A stretch of DNA of 64,000 nucleotides from Streptomyces olivaceoviridis (GCF_014650115.1 NZ_BMUI01000027.1:1-64000), one strand, 5' to 3'. Shown: positions 1 through 8,287, counted from the first letter of the stretch. Notes: a model not told the origin generated them from the letters alone. Program-made: numbers and translations.

Positions 1-3
1 CGG

Positions 4-168
4 TCACCTCCGCCATCCCGTCGCGCGTTCACAGCCCAGCAGACGACCTCGCCGACGTTGCCCTACGCAGCGATCGAGTCGCATCTCCCAATTGGCGGTC
101 GAGTCGTCGCGGGGCTCCGGGTGGCCAAGCTCCTTGAGCCATCTGACGGTCTCACCCTCATCAGCCAT
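4..168 (-). CDS. Possible 54-aa hypothetical protein
   Basis: An ATG-initiated frame of 54 codons begins MADEGETVRW and ends in Arg-Arg followed by TGA just inside the left edge of the window. It is divergent from kbl. I do not recognise a domain. The first half reads like a soluble protein (acidic N-terminus, WLKEL segment) but the second half is arginine-rich and unlike a folded domain, and no good ribosome binding site precedes the ATG. Codon use is less GC-biased than in neighbouring genes. It may be a real small protein, the remnant of a longer gene, or chance. Confidence 0.25.
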   Translation of the reverse strand: MADEGETVRWLKELGHPEPRDDSTANWEMRLDRCVGQRRRGRLLGCERATGWRR

Positions 169-240
169 GCCCAGAGCCCCTGGGTCCCACTGATCTTACG
201 AATGATCATTTCGAACCCATCAGAAAGGTAGGGCACCCTC

Positions 241-1434
241 ATGTTCGACACCGTCCGCGACGACCTGCGCGCCACCCTCGACGAGATCCGCGCCGCCGGC
301 CTGCACAAGCCCGAGCGGGTCATCGGCACCCCGCAGTCCGCGACCGTGAACGTCACCGCCGGAGGCCGCCCCGGCGAGGTCCTCAACTTCTGCGCCAACA
401 ACTACCTCGGCCTCGCCGACCACCCCGACGTGATCGCCGCCGCCCACGAGGCCCTGGACCGCTGGGGCTACGGCATGGCCTCCGTCCGCTTCATCTGCGG
501 CACCCAGGAGGTGCACAAGGAGCTGGAGGCCCGGCTGTCGGCGTTCCTCGGCCAGGAGGACACGATCCTGTACTCCTCCTGCTTCGACGCCAACGGCGGT
601 GTCTTCGAGACCCTGCTCGGCGAGGAGGACGCGGTGATCTCCGACGCCCTCAACCACGCCTCCATCATCGACGGCATCCGGCTGTCCAAGGCCCGCCGCT
701 TCCGCTACGCCAACCGCGACCTCGCGGACCTGGAGGCCAAGCTCAAGGAGGCGTCCGACGCCCGCCGCCGCCTGATCGTCACCGACGGCGTGTTCTCCAT
801 GGACGGCTACGTGGCGCCCCTGGCCGAGATCTGCGACCTCGCCGACCGCTACGACGCGATGGTCATGGTCGACGACTCGCACGCCGTCGGCTTCGTCGGC
901 CCGACCGGCCGCGGCACCCCCGAGCTGCACGGCGTCATGGACCGCGTCGACATCATCACCGGCACCCTCGGCAAGGCCCTCGGCGGCGCCTCCGGCGGTT
1001 ACGTCGCCGCCCGCGCCGAGATCGTCGCCCTGCTGCGCCAGCGCTCCCGCCCCTACCTGTTCTCCAACACGCTCGCCCCGGTGATCGCGGCAGCCTCCCT
1101 GAAGGTCCTCGACCTGCTGGAGTCCGCCGACGACCTGCGCGTCCGGCTCGCCGAGAACACCGCGCTGTTCCGCCGCCGGATGACCGAGGAGGGCTTCGAC
1201 ATCCTCCCCGGCGACCACGCCATCGCCCCCGTCATGATCGGTGACGCGGCCGAGGCGGCCCGGATGGCCGAGCTGCTGCTGGAGCGCGGGGTCTACGTGA
1301 TCGGTTTCTCCTACCCGGTCGTGCCGCAGGGCCAGGCCCGCATCCGCGTCCAGCTGTCCGCCGCGCACTCCACGGCCGACGTCAACCGCGCGGTCGACGC
1401 GTTCGTCGCGGCGCGCGCCGAGCTGGCGGCCTGA
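241..1434 (+). CDS. kbl: Glycine C-acetyltransferase (2-amino-3-ketobutyrate CoA ligase)
   Basis: This is a PLP-dependent alpha-oxoamine synthase of 397 aa, the usual length for Kbl. It cleaves 2-amino-3-ketobutyrate with CoA to glycine and acetyl-CoA, the second step of threonine breakdown. Visible family marks are the NNYLGLADHP segment near residue 60, SDALNHASIIDGIR, the DDSHAVGFVG cofactor loop, and GTLGKALGG with the PLP-binding lysine at about residue 245. An AAAGG-type ribosome binding site lies upstream of the ATG. The partner threonine dehydrogenase gene (tdh), usually next to kbl, is not downstream, and the 240 bases upstream hold no such gene. A LysR regulator follows at once. Confidence 0.95.
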   Translation: MFDTVRDDLRATLDEIRAAGLHKPERVIGTPQSATVNVTAGGRPGEVLNFCANNYLGLADHPDVIAAAHEALDRWGYGMASVRFICGTQEVHKELEARLSAFLGQEDTILYSSCFDANGGVFETLLGEEDAVISDALNHASIIDGIRLSKARRFRYANRDLADLEAKLKEASDARRRLIVTDGVFSMDGYVAPLAEICDLADRYDAMVMVDDSHAVGFVGPTGRGTPELHGVMDRVDIITGTLGKALGGASGGYVAARAEIVALLRQRSRPYLFSNTLAPVIAAASLKVLDLLESADDLRVRLAENTALFRRRMTEEGFDILPGDHAIAPVMIGDAAEAARMAELLLERGVYVIGFSYPVVPQGQARIRVQLSAAHSTADVNRAVDAFVAARAELAA

Positions 1435-1458
1435 CCAGGGCGGACGCCCTGGGATAAT
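1431..1458 (+). promoter_or_regulatory. Predicted promoter of the LysR gene
   Basis: CTGACC (1431-1436), 16 bp, then GATAAT (1453-1458). The -35 element overlaps the kbl stop codon. The ATG at 1465 is only 6 nt after the -10, so the transcript is probably leaderless. The GGGGG run before the ATG is too close to act as a ribosome binding site. Confidence 0.55.
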
Positions 1459-1464
1459 GGGGGC

Positions 1465-2367
1465 ATGATCGAGGCACGGCGGCTCCACATCCTCCGTGCG
1501 GTGGCCGACCACCGCACGGTCACCGCGGCTGCCGCCGCGCTCTACCTCACCCCCTCCGCCGTCTCGCAGCAGCTGACGGCCCTGGAGCAGGAGACGGGCC
1601 ACCGCCTGGTCGAGCGCGGCGCCAAGGGCGTACGGCTCACCCCGGCGGGCGAGATCCTGCTCAGCCACACCAACGTGGTCCTCGCCCAGCTGGAGCGGGC
1701 CGAGGCCGAGCTGGCCGCCTACGGCTCGGGCGAGGCGGGCACGGTCACCGTGGCCGCCTTCGCGACCGGCATCGCCCAGGTCGTGGCCCCGGCCGTGGCC
1801 CGCCTCGCCCACCACGCGCCGGGCATAAAGATCCGTGTGCAGGACGCGGAGGGCGACGCCAGCCTGCCGATGGTCCTGGACCGGCAGGTCGACGTCGCGG
1901 TCGCCGTCGAGTACCGGGGCGCGCCGGCCGCCGACGACCCCCGCCTGACCCACGTCCCGCTCTACGCCGAGCCGTTCGACGCCGTCGTACCCCTCGGGCA
2001 CCGCCTGGCGGACGCCCCCGAGGTCCCCCTCGCCGAACTGGCCAAGGACCCCTGGATCGGGCCGTACCCCGGCAACCCCTGCCATGACGTGGTCGTCCTC
2101 GCCTGCGAGAGCGCCGGCTTCCAGCCGCGCCTGGAGCACTCCTCCGACGACTTCCGGGCCGTCGTCGCGCTCGCGTCGGCCGACGCGGGCGTGGCCCTCG
2201 TCCCGCGCTCCGCGCTGCGCGGCATGGACCTCACCGGCGTGGTCGTCCGGCCCGTCGACGGTGTCGCCCCGACCCGCCGGGTCTTCGCCGCCGTCCGCCG
2301 GGGCGCCGAAGGGCACCCGCTGATCCGCCCGGTGCTGGAGGCGCTCGGCGAGGCGGCGCAGGCGTGA
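1465..2367 (+). CDS. LysR-family transcriptional regulator
   Basis: A 300-aa DNA-binding regulator of normal LysR length. The N-terminal winged helix-turn-helix covers roughly residues 1-62 (RRLHILRAVADHRTVTAAA, then LTPSAVSQQLTALEQ). A LysR substrate-binding domain covers about 90-295. It lies 30 bp downstream of kbl on the same strand and has its own likely leaderless promoter. LysR proteins usually control neighbours, so kbl or a threonine/amino-acid process is a candidate target, but no divergent partner gene is present to make this firm. The effector is unknown. Confidence 0.9.
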   Translation: MIEARRLHILRAVADHRTVTAAAAALYLTPSAVSQQLTALEQETGHRLVERGAKGVRLTPAGEILLSHTNVVLAQLERAEAELAAYGSGEAGTVTVAAFATGIAQVVAPAVARLAHHAPGIKIRVQDAEGDASLPMVLDRQVDVAVAVEYRGAPAADDPRLTHVPLYAEPFDAVVPLGHRLADAPEVPLAELAKDPWIGPYPGNPCHDVVVLACESAGFQPRLEHSSDDFRAVVALASADAGVALVPRSALRGMDLTGVVVRPVDGVAPTRRVFAAVRRGAEGHPLIRPVLEALGEAAQA

Positions 2368-2393
2368 GGCGTCCGTAACAGGGGCGTCTCATA

Positions 2394-2412
2394 TCCGGGA
2401 TAGCGTCCCGGA
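2394..2412 (+). promoter_or_regulatory. Perfect dyad over the XRE-cupin promoter (likely autoregulatory operator)
   Basis: TCCGGGA-tagcg-TCCCGGA, 7-bp perfect arms around 5 bp. The spacer carries the -10-like TAGCGT (2401-2406), which ends 7 nt before the ATG at 2414. An operator placed here would block a leaderless transcript of the XRE-cupin/GNAT pair. Confidence 0.55.
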
Positions 2413-2413
2413 C

Positions 2414-2980
2414 ATGAGAAACGAGGACGCTGTCGATCTCCTCATCGGCGCCCGGCTCGCCGAACTGCGCGCCCAGCACGGCTGGTCCCTCGGCGAGCTG
2501 GCGGAGCGCAGCGGGGTCAGCCGGTCCACCCTGTCGCGCGCCGAACGCGCGGAGACCAGCCCCACCGCCGCCCTCCTGAACCGGCTCTGCCACGTCTACG
2601 GCCGCACCATGTCCCAGCTGCTCAGCGAGGTCGAGGCGGCACCGGCCCCGCTGGTCCGGGCCGCCGACCAGCAGGTGTGGGAGGACCGCGCCTCCGGCTT
2701 CGTGCGCCGGTCGGTGTCCCCGCCGCACACCGGACTGCGCGGCGAACTGGTCGAGGGCCGGCTCACCCCGGGCGCGGACATCGCCTACGACCGCCCGCCC
2801 CTGCCCGGCCTGGAACAGCACCTCTGGCTGCTGGACGGAGCCCTGGAGGTGACCGTGGGGGACCGGGCGCACCGGCTCGGCGCGGGGGACTGCCTGCGGA
2901 TGCGGGTGACCGGCGCGACCCGCTTCCGCTGCGCCGGTCCGGGCGAGGCGCGGTACGTGCTGGCGGTGGTACGGCCATGA
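2414..2980 (+). CDS. XRE-family regulator with C-terminal cupin domain
   Basis: A 188-aa regulator. An HTH_3-type DNA-binding domain covers about residues 10-66 (LAELRAQHGWSLGELAERSG, VSRSTLSRAERAETSP) and a cupin barrel about 105-187, holding GLEQHLWLLDGALEVTVGD and GAGDCLRMRV. XRE-cupin proteins sense small ligands and usually control amino-acid or amine metabolism and transport. The start is the ATG directly after the dyad and -10-like hexamer, with no ribosome binding site, so leaderless translation is likely. The stop overlaps the start of the acetyltransferase gene by 4 nt, a translationally coupled pair seen often in actinobacteria. Confidence 0.9.
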   Translation: MRNEDAVDLLIGARLAELRAQHGWSLGELAERSGVSRSTLSRAERAETSPTAALLNRLCHVYGRTMSQLLSEVEAAPAPLVRAADQQVWEDRASGFVRRSVSPPHTGLRGELVEGRLTPGADIAYDRPPLPGLEQHLWLLDGALEVTVGDRAHRLGAGDCLRMRVTGATRFRCAGPGEARYVLAVVRP

Positions 2981-3522
2981 GGGCTCGCGGGGATGCGGAG
3001 ACGAGGGTGGAGCGCTGGGACGGCACCCGAGTGCGCGACCGGGCCGACGACTTGGCGGCGCTGCTGGCCGACACCGTGGCCTCGGGCGCCTCCGTCGGCT
3101 TCCTCGCGCCGCTCGGCCACGCGGAGGCGGTCGCCTGGTGGCGGGAGCGGGCGGAGGCCGCGGCGGCGGGACGGCTCGCCGTCTGGGCGGCCCTGGACCC
3201 CAGGGACCGGGTGACCGGCACGGTCGGCCTGGCCTGTCCCGACAAGCCGAACAGCCGGCACCGCGCGGAGCTGGTCAAGCTGATGGTGCACCGCTGCGCG
3301 CGCGGACAGGGAATCGGCCGCCGGCTCCTCACCACGGCCGAACAGGCCGCCGCGGCCGACGGCCGCACCCTGCTCCACCTCGACACCGAGACGGGCAGCC
3401 CTGCCGAGGACCTGTACCGCTCGGCCGGCTGGACCAGGGCCGGGACCATCCCCGACTACGCGGCGAGCCCGGCGGGCGTGTTGCGGCCGACGACGCTGTA
3501 TTACAAGCGGCTCGGAGGATGA
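2977..3522 (+). CDS. GNAT-family N-acetyltransferase
   Basis: A 181-aa GCN5-related acetyltransferase. The acetyl-CoA-binding motif is visible as VHRCARGQGIGRRLL, followed by the LHLDTETGSPAEDLYRSAGW segment typical of motif B, and YYKRL at the end. The chosen ATG lies inside an ATGA overlap with the XRE-cupin stop codon. In-frame sequence extends upstream, but it runs inside the XRE-cupin gene. The pairing suggests the regulator senses the enzyme's substrate or product, probably a small amine or amino acid. The substrate cannot be read from the sequence. Confidence 0.88.
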   Translation: MRARGDAETRVERWDGTRVRDRADDLAALLADTVASGASVGFLAPLGHAEAVAWWRERAEAAAAGRLAVWAALDPRDRVTGTVGLACPDKPNSRHRAELVKLMVHRCARGQGIGRRLLTTAEQAAAADGRTLLHLDTETGSPAEDLYRSAGWTRAGTIPDYAASPAGVLRPTTLYYKRLGG

Positions 3523-3596
3523 CGGTCGGCGGGTGCGGCTGGGAGGAGGACGGCTGGGGCGGGTGACTGTCAGTGGCAGGGGCTACCGTGCGTGGC

Positions 3597-3956
3597 ATGC
3601 CGGATGCACACGACGTACGCCGAATCGCCCTGTCCCTGCCGGACACGACGGAGAAGATCGCCTGGAGCATGCCCACGTTCCGGGTCGGCGGGAAGATGTT
3701 CGCGACCCTCCCCGAGGACGAGACGTCCCTCGCCGTGCGCTGCCCCAAGGAGGAGCGCGACGAACTGGTGCTGGCCGAGCCGGAGAAGTTCTGGATCGCC
3801 GGCCACGAGGCGCAGTTCGCCTGGGTGAGAGCCAGACTCGCCGCCCTGGAGGACATCGAGGAGCTGCGGGACATCCTGGCCGACTCCTGGCGCCAGGCCG
3901 CACCGCCCCGACTCCTCGACGCCCACCCGGAGCTGGGGCTTCCGGCCGGGGGCTGA
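3597..3956 (+). CDS. MmcQ/YjbR family protein
   Basis: A 119-aa protein of the MmcQ/YjbR fold (double-wing DNA-binding-like). Recognisable parts are VRRIALSLPDTTEK, the WSMPTFRVGGKMFATL strand region, and a C-terminal VRARLAAL plus ILADSWRQAAP helix. Molecular role is unknown for most members. I chose the ATG at 3597 rather than the in-frame ATG at 3573 because homologs start with a short MPDA-like segment and because TACCGT (3584-3589) lies 7 nt upstream, the leaderless arrangement repeated across this window. Confidence 0.85.
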   Translation: MPDAHDVRRIALSLPDTTEKIAWSMPTFRVGGKMFATLPEDETSLAVRCPKEERDELVLAEPEKFWIAGHEAQFAWVRARLAALEDIEELRDILADSWRQAAPPRLLDAHPELGLPAGG

Positions 3957-4080
3957 AAAGCCCGGCGGGCGCGGCCGGGGGGTGGCATGATCCCGCCTCG
4001 GCGGGCAGGGAGCGGCCGAGACACGGACGGGGAACGGTACGGGCGGGGGAGCGGCCCGGTCGGGGAGGGGAGTGCTGGGG

Positions 4081-5373
4081 ATGACCGGAACGGACGCGCG
4101 GCGGGAAGTCGTCGGCCAGGGGGTACGGGAGGCGGCGGCCGGTGCCCCGGCGGTCTGGTCGCGGGACTTCGCGCTCTTCTTCACGGCCCGGGCCGTCGCC
4201 CGCCTCGGCGACACCATGCTGCCCGTCGCCCTCGCCGCCGGCCTGCTGGAACACGGGTACGGCGCGGGCGCGGTCGGCCTCGCCATGGCCTCCACGGCCG
4301 CCGCGTTCGCGGGACTGGTCGTCTTCGGCGGGGTCATCGCCGACCGGTTCAGCACCCGCAGGCTGATGATCGGCGCCGACCTCGTCCGGCTCGGCACCCA
4401 GTCCCTCGCCGCGGGCCTGTTCTTCACCGGGCACGTGGTGCTGTGGCAGATCTGCGCCATCGGCGTCGTCAACGGGGTGGCCGGCGCGGTCTTCCAGCCC
4501 GGCGTGGCCAGCACCGTGCCCCGCCTCGCCACCGACATCCAGGGCGCCAACGGCGCCATCCGCATCGCCGAGTCCGCCGCCCAGCTCGCCGGTCCCGCCG
4601 TCGCCGGCGTCCTGGTGGGCCTCGCCTCGCCCGGCGGGGTCTTCGCCGCGCACGCCGCCACCTACGCGCTCAGCGCCCTGTGCCTGCTGCTGCTCCGGCT
4701 GCGCCCGCTCCCCGTCGCCGCCCGCGCCGCCGCGGGGTCCGCCCTGCGCGCCTTCCGCACCGATCTCGTCGACGGCTGGCGGGAGTTCCGCTCCCGGGCC
4801 TGGCTGTGGGGGGTGATCGCCGTCTGGTGCCTCTACATGATCGCCGTTTGGGGCCCCACCGTGCCGCTGGTGGCCACCGAGGTCGTCCGGCACCACGGCC
4901 CCGGCGCCTACGGCCTGGTCAACTCGGCCCTCGGCGCGGGCACGGTGGTCGGCGGCCTGCTCGCCCTGCGGCTGCGCCCCCGCCGCATGCTCCGCGCGGG
5001 CGCGCTCTCCCTCTTCGCCTTCTTCGGCTTCCCCGCGACCGTCGGGGCGGGCCTCGGCGTGCCGGCCATGGCGGCCGGGGCCGCGGTCGCCGGCGCCGGG
5101 ATGTCGTTCTGGGGCGTGATGTGGGCGACCACCGTGCAGACCCAGGTTCCGGCCGACGTCCTCAACCGCATCCACGCCTACGACGTGGCCGGCTCCCTCG
5201 CCATGATGCCGGTCGGCCAGGCCCTCGCGGGCCCGGCGGCCGGATCCCTGGGCGCCGGCCACGTCCTGCTGACCGCGGCGGCGGTGAGCCTGGCGGTGGC
5301 CGCCATCCTGCTGGCGATCCCCCCGATACGCGACTTGACCCGGGCCGACGCGACGGCGTCCGCCGCAGTGTGA
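4081..5373 (+). CDS. MFS transporter (EntS/MFS_3-like exporter)
   Basis: A 430-aa inner-membrane protein with about 12 hydrophobic segments. It has an MFS loop between TM2 and TM3 (GGVIADRFSTRRLMIGADLV) and the VFQPGVASTVPRL segment characteristic of the MFS_3/EntS-like group, often drug or siderophore exporters. A GTG 9 bases upstream (4072) is in frame. I prefer the ATG because the purine-rich GGGGAGGGGA lies at a workable distance from it. There is no neighbouring biosynthetic operon, so substrate is unknown. Confidence 0.85.
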   Translation: MTGTDARREVVGQGVREAAAGAPAVWSRDFALFFTARAVARLGDTMLPVALAAGLLEHGYGAGAVGLAMASTAAAFAGLVVFGGVIADRFSTRRLMIGADLVRLGTQSLAAGLFFTGHVVLWQICAIGVVNGVAGAVFQPGVASTVPRLATDIQGANGAIRIAESAAQLAGPAVAGVLVGLASPGGVFAAHAATYALSALCLLLLRLRPLPVAARAAAGSALRAFRTDLVDGWREFRSRAWLWGVIAVWCLYMIAVWGPTVPLVATEVVRHHGPGAYGLVNSALGAGTVVGGLLALRLRPRRMLRAGALSLFAFFGFPATVGAGLGVPAMAAGAAVAGAGMSFWGVMWATTVQTQVPADVLNRIHAYDVAGSLAMMPVGQALAGPAAGSLGAGHVLLTAAAVSLAVAAILLAIPPIRDLTRADATASAAV

Positions 5374-5923
5374 GCAAGAGGGCCGGGCACGCCCCTGGTC
5401 CGTGCCGACGCGACCGTCCTCCACGGGAACGCGGGTGCGCGGGCCGGGCGCGCTCCGCGCGAGCCACCACCGTGCCGACCGCGCTCCGCGTACGCGGCCG
5501 GACGTGTCCTGGCCCGGCCCGAGTCGCGCCTCCGCCGGCCCCGAGCGCGGGGGCCCGCCTGGGTGCGGGGGTCGGCGTGATCTGGCGGGGACGGCCGCGA
5601 CCGCACTCGCCGTACCGCCGCGCGAGCGGGCTCGCCCGCGACCCGTCCAGGCCGACAGGCCCACCGTCGCACCGTGACCGTGAGCATGAGGGCGCGACGT
5701 GCCCGTGCCGACGGGGCTACCTCCGCCCGAGCCTGAGCGCGGGGCTTCAGCCGTGTCCTGGTCCGGGTCGACGGGACCGTCTGCGCCGGACCTTGAGTGC
5801 GAGGCTTCAGGCGTGGCGCCGATGGGACCGCCTCCTCGCCGGCCCTTGCACGTGCGGCTTCGTCGGCGGCCTGGGCCGTGGGTGCCGGCCTGGCCCCCTC
5901 CGCCACGCCCCCCGCGTCGGTGC
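5374..5923. repeat. 550-bp gap with decayed tandem repeats
   Basis: No convincing gene lies between the convergent MFS and transketolase genes. Three imperfect 49-51-bp units are visible: 5707-5755, 5767-5815 and 5818-5868. Each starts near G(C/T)CGA(C/T)GGG and ends near GCTTC. Related fragments occur at 5404-5422 and 5474-5492, and TGTCCTGG(C/T)CCGG occurs twice, near 5506 and 5753. Long open frames cross the region only because GC content suppresses stop codons. Origin and function are unknown. Confidence 0.5.
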
Positions 5924-6847
5924 TCACCCGCGTTCCGCCGTCACCCGGCTCGCGTTCATGAAGTGCCCGATCCGTTCCCGCAAGGTCGCCGCGTCCAGGC
6001 CGTGGGCGGCCACATGGTCCTCGACCGTCCCGTAGCGGCGCAGTTCGCGGCGGGCGACGCCGAGGCCGAGCACCCGGTGCGGGACATCGGCCAGTGCCTC
6101 GCTCACCGCGGCCGTCGACGTCCCGGTCAGGTACGGCTCGACCAGCACGACGTCGGTGCCCGCCGCCTGAGTCGCCCGGCGCAGCCCGGCCGCGTCGAAC
6201 GGTCGTACGGTCGTCGCGTACAGCACGGTCACGTCCAGGCCCTCCGTCGCCGCGAGGACCGCGTCCAGCATCGGGCCCACGGCGACGACCACCCCCGAGC
6301 GGCCCTCGCGGACGGTGACGAAGTGCCGGCCGTCGATGACCCGCCCCTGCCGGTTGGACTGCACGGACAGCCGCACGTACACCCGGTCGTCGCCCGCCGC
6401 GACCGCGTGGCGCAGCAGTGTCTCGGCCTCGTCCGGGTGTCCGGGCACATGTACGGTCCAGCCGTCCAGCGTGTCGAGGAGGGCCACGTCGCCCGGGGCC
6501 ATGTGCGTGAAGCCGCCGGCCGGCCAGTCGAAGGAGGCGGCGGCACTCACCAGCACCGCGCCCGTGCCCTGGTGTCCCAGGTCCAGCTTGACCTGCTCGA
6601 ACGGCCGCTCGACGAGGAAGCTGGCGAAGGTGTGCACGATCGGCCGCAGCCCGGTGAGCGCCAGCCCCGCCGCCGCGCCGACCAGCAGCTGTTCGCGGAT
6701 GCCGACGTTGATCACCCGGTCGGGGTGCCGGCGCTCGGCCTCGCGGAACCCGTCCCGGCCGATCTCGGCGAGGACGACCGCGACCCGGGGGTCCTCCTCC
6801 AGCAGCCGGGAGACGACGGGGGCGAAACGGTCACGCATGGTGTCCAT
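5924..6847 (-). CDS. Transketolase, C-terminal subunit
   Basis: A 307-aa subunit with the transketolase pyrimidine-binding domain (about residues 1-160, with VINVGIREQLLVGAAAGLAL and the THMAPGDVALL segment) and a transketolase C-terminal domain (about 185-300). With the upstream gene it forms a split, two-chain transketolase; the N-terminal partner supplies the TPP/Mg site. The start is the ATG preceded by GGAAAGG at 9 nt; longer in-frame sequence overlaps the upstream gene. It lies 22 bp behind the N-subunit gene. Split transketolases can serve specialised sugar or polyol pathways rather than the housekeeping pentose phosphate route, so substrate is uncertain. Confidence 0.9.
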   Translation of the reverse strand: MDTMRDRFAPVVSRLLEEDPRVAVVLAEIGRDGFREAERRHPDRVINVGIREQLLVGAAAGLALTGLRPIVHTFASFLVERPFEQVKLDLGHQGTGAVLVSAAASFDWPAGGFTHMAPGDVALLDTLDGWTVHVPGHPDEAETLLRHAVAAGDDRVYVRLSVQSNRQGRVIDGRHFVTVREGRSGVVVAVGPMLDAVLAATEGLDVTVLYATTVRPFDAAGLRRATQAAGTDVVLVEPYLTGTSTAAVSEALADVPHRVLGLGVARRELRRYGTVEDHVAAHGLDAATLRERIGHFMNASRVTAERG

Positions 6848-6869
6848 CGAAAAGACCCTTTCCGGGAAG

Positions 6870-7577
6870 TCAGGCGTTCTTCGGCTCGACGCGGGCCACG
6901 ACGACATGCGGCCGGCCGGGATGCGGCGCGGTGAACGCGGCGTACAGCGCCTCGTGGTCGCGCCCGTCGACGGTCACGGCGGACCAGCCCGCGGCCTCGA
7001 ACCGGGCGGCGATCCCGCCGGGCAGCGCGTGGCTGGCGGAGGAGTTGTCGATCACGACGGTGTGCAGCCGGTCCAGCCCGGCGGGCCCCGCGAAGGCGAT
7101 CGCCTCGTGGTTGCTGCCCTCGTCGAGCTCGGCGTCGCCGATCAGGACCCAGACCGCCGGATCGGGCCGGCCCTGCGCCCGCAGGCCCAGCGCGGTGCCC
7201 ACGGCGATCGGCAGCCCGTGCCCGAGCGAGCCGCTGCCGATCTCGGCCCCCGGCACCAGCACACGGTCCGGGTGGTGCCCGAGCGGGGAGTCGTAGGACC
7301 CGAAGCCCGGCAGCCACTCGACGGGCACGAACCCCTTCGCGGCCAGCACGGCGTAGTACGCCATGGGCCCGTGCCCCTTGCTCAGCAGGAAGCGGTCCCG
7401 GGCCGGGTCGTCCCGCCGCTCCGGAGCGACCCGGAGCACCCGGTCGTAGAGCACCCACAGCACGTCGAGCGTGGACGTGGCGGCCGGTCCGTGCTTCTCG
7501 TCGCCGGTCATGAGCCCCATCAGCCGGGGCAGGTCGTCGTAGCCGTACGTACGGTTCTGGTCCGTTGCGGTCGTCAT
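6870..7577 (-). CDS. Transketolase, N-terminal subunit (TPP-binding)
   Basis: A 235-aa TPP-binding half of a split transketolase. It shows FLLSKGHGPMAYYAVLA near residue 75, GSGSLGHGLPIAVGTALG, and the TPP/Mg motif beginning IGDAELDEGSNHEA and ending with Asn in VVIDNS. It is first in a two-gene operon. Its ATG is 7 nt downstream of a -10-like CACGAT, with no ribosome binding site. The promoter has a 19-bp spacer filled by a SoxR-type dyad, so transcription is probably activated by a MerR-family regulator encoded elsewhere. Confidence 0.9.
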   Translation of the reverse strand: MTTATDQNRTYGYDDLPRLMGLMTGDEKHGPAATSTLDVLWVLYDRVLRVAPERRDDPARDRFLLSKGHGPMAYYAVLAAKGFVPVEWLPGFGSYDSPLGHHPDRVLVPGAEIGSGSLGHGLPIAVGTALGLRAQGRPDPAVWVLIGDAELDEGSNHEAIAFAGPAGLDRLHTVVIDNSSASHALPGGIAARFEAAGWSAVTVDGRDHEALYAAFTAPHPGRPHVVVARVEPKNA

Positions 7578-7584
7578 GCCGACG

Positions 7585-7615
7585 ATCGTGCAACCTCAAG
7601 CAAACTTGAGGTCAA
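7585..7615 (-). promoter_or_regulatory. MerR/SoxR-type promoter of the transketolase operon
   Basis: Reading on the minus strand: TTGACC (7615-7610), a 19-bp spacer, then CACGAT (7590-7585), then 7 nt and the ATG. The dyad CCTCAAG-TTTG-CTTGAGG (7611-7594) lies between the two promoter elements. The E. coli soxS SoxR box is CCTCAAGTTAACTTGAGG, so 16 of 18 positions agree. A long 19-bp spacer is the mark of promoters untwisted by MerR-family activators. Confidence 0.7.
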
Positions 7616-7701
7616 CCGGGAAAGGGGCGCGCGACCACCGAGCCGAGTGCGGTATTGTTTCCCTGCGCGTTCGGCCGGGGAAACCCCAGGTCAAACGGCA
7701 C

Positions 7702-7775
<74 letters not shown>

Positions 7776-7792
7776 CTTGTGAGAGTCGCCGG

Positions 7793-7830
7793 TGAGGGCC
7801 GGTTCCGGAGACATCCGGGACCGGCCCTCA
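7793..7830 (+). terminator. Hairpin after tRNA-Pro copy 1
   Basis: TGAGGGCCGGT (7793-7803) pairs perfectly with ACCGGCCCTCA (7820-7830). There is no T-tract, as usual in Streptomyces terminators. The same AGGGCCGG hairpin follows the other two tRNA-Pro copies. Confidence 0.7.
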
Positions 7831-8208
7831 AACGTTCGAGCGGTTCTTTCCACCGCTCAGGAAGCCGCCTTGGCGCCCTTGGTCGCGTCGATCACCTGTC
7901 CCGCCGAACGTCGCCTGGCCTGCGTGGATGACGTCGGCCGAGCCCTTTTCCATGGCCATCCGGCCCTTGCAGTTCTTCTGGGTGTCGACGTGGAAGTCGA
8001 CCGTCAGGGGCTGCCCTTCCGCGGACACTTCGCCGGCCATGCGCAGCGATGCCGCGTTCCGGGTGGCGGTCACCGCCTTGGCGGCCACCTGGTCCGCGCT
8101 CTGCCCCTTGAACGGCTGATCCGACGATTCGTCGTCCGAGCATCCCGCGGCGCCTATGGCGGCGGTCGCGCAGATCACGGAAGCGGCCAACGTGCGGCTC
8201 ACAGACAT
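7828..8208 (-). pseudogene. Decayed lipoprotein gene
   Basis: The first ~95 codons encode a normal lipoprotein start: MSVSRTLAAS, a hydrophobic stretch and lipobox AAGC with the lipidated Cys at residue 23, then a soluble region running to KNCKGRMAMEKGSADVIHAG. After that the frame degenerates into an arginine/glycine-rich tail. In a different frame the same bases read QVIDATKGAKAAS followed by TGA at 7859-7857, which looks like an original C-terminus. An internal deletion plus frameshift would explain this. Related lipoproteins are, to my knowledge, about twice as long. The gene ends against the tRNA-Pro hairpin. A GGGAAGGG ribosome binding site is intact. Confidence 0.55.
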
Positions 8209-8287
8209 GGAAAACCCTTCCCGGGAATTGTGGAATAGTCGCTTCCTCTTTCTGGGCCGGGCGGATCGGGGCGCCGGTGACGGTCGC

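Noticed and set aside
1..240. tdh (threonine dehydrogenase) 3' end upstream of kbl
   Set aside because: No plus-strand frame with dehydrogenase features ends here; the region holds promoter-like sequence and a doubtful minus-strand ORF.
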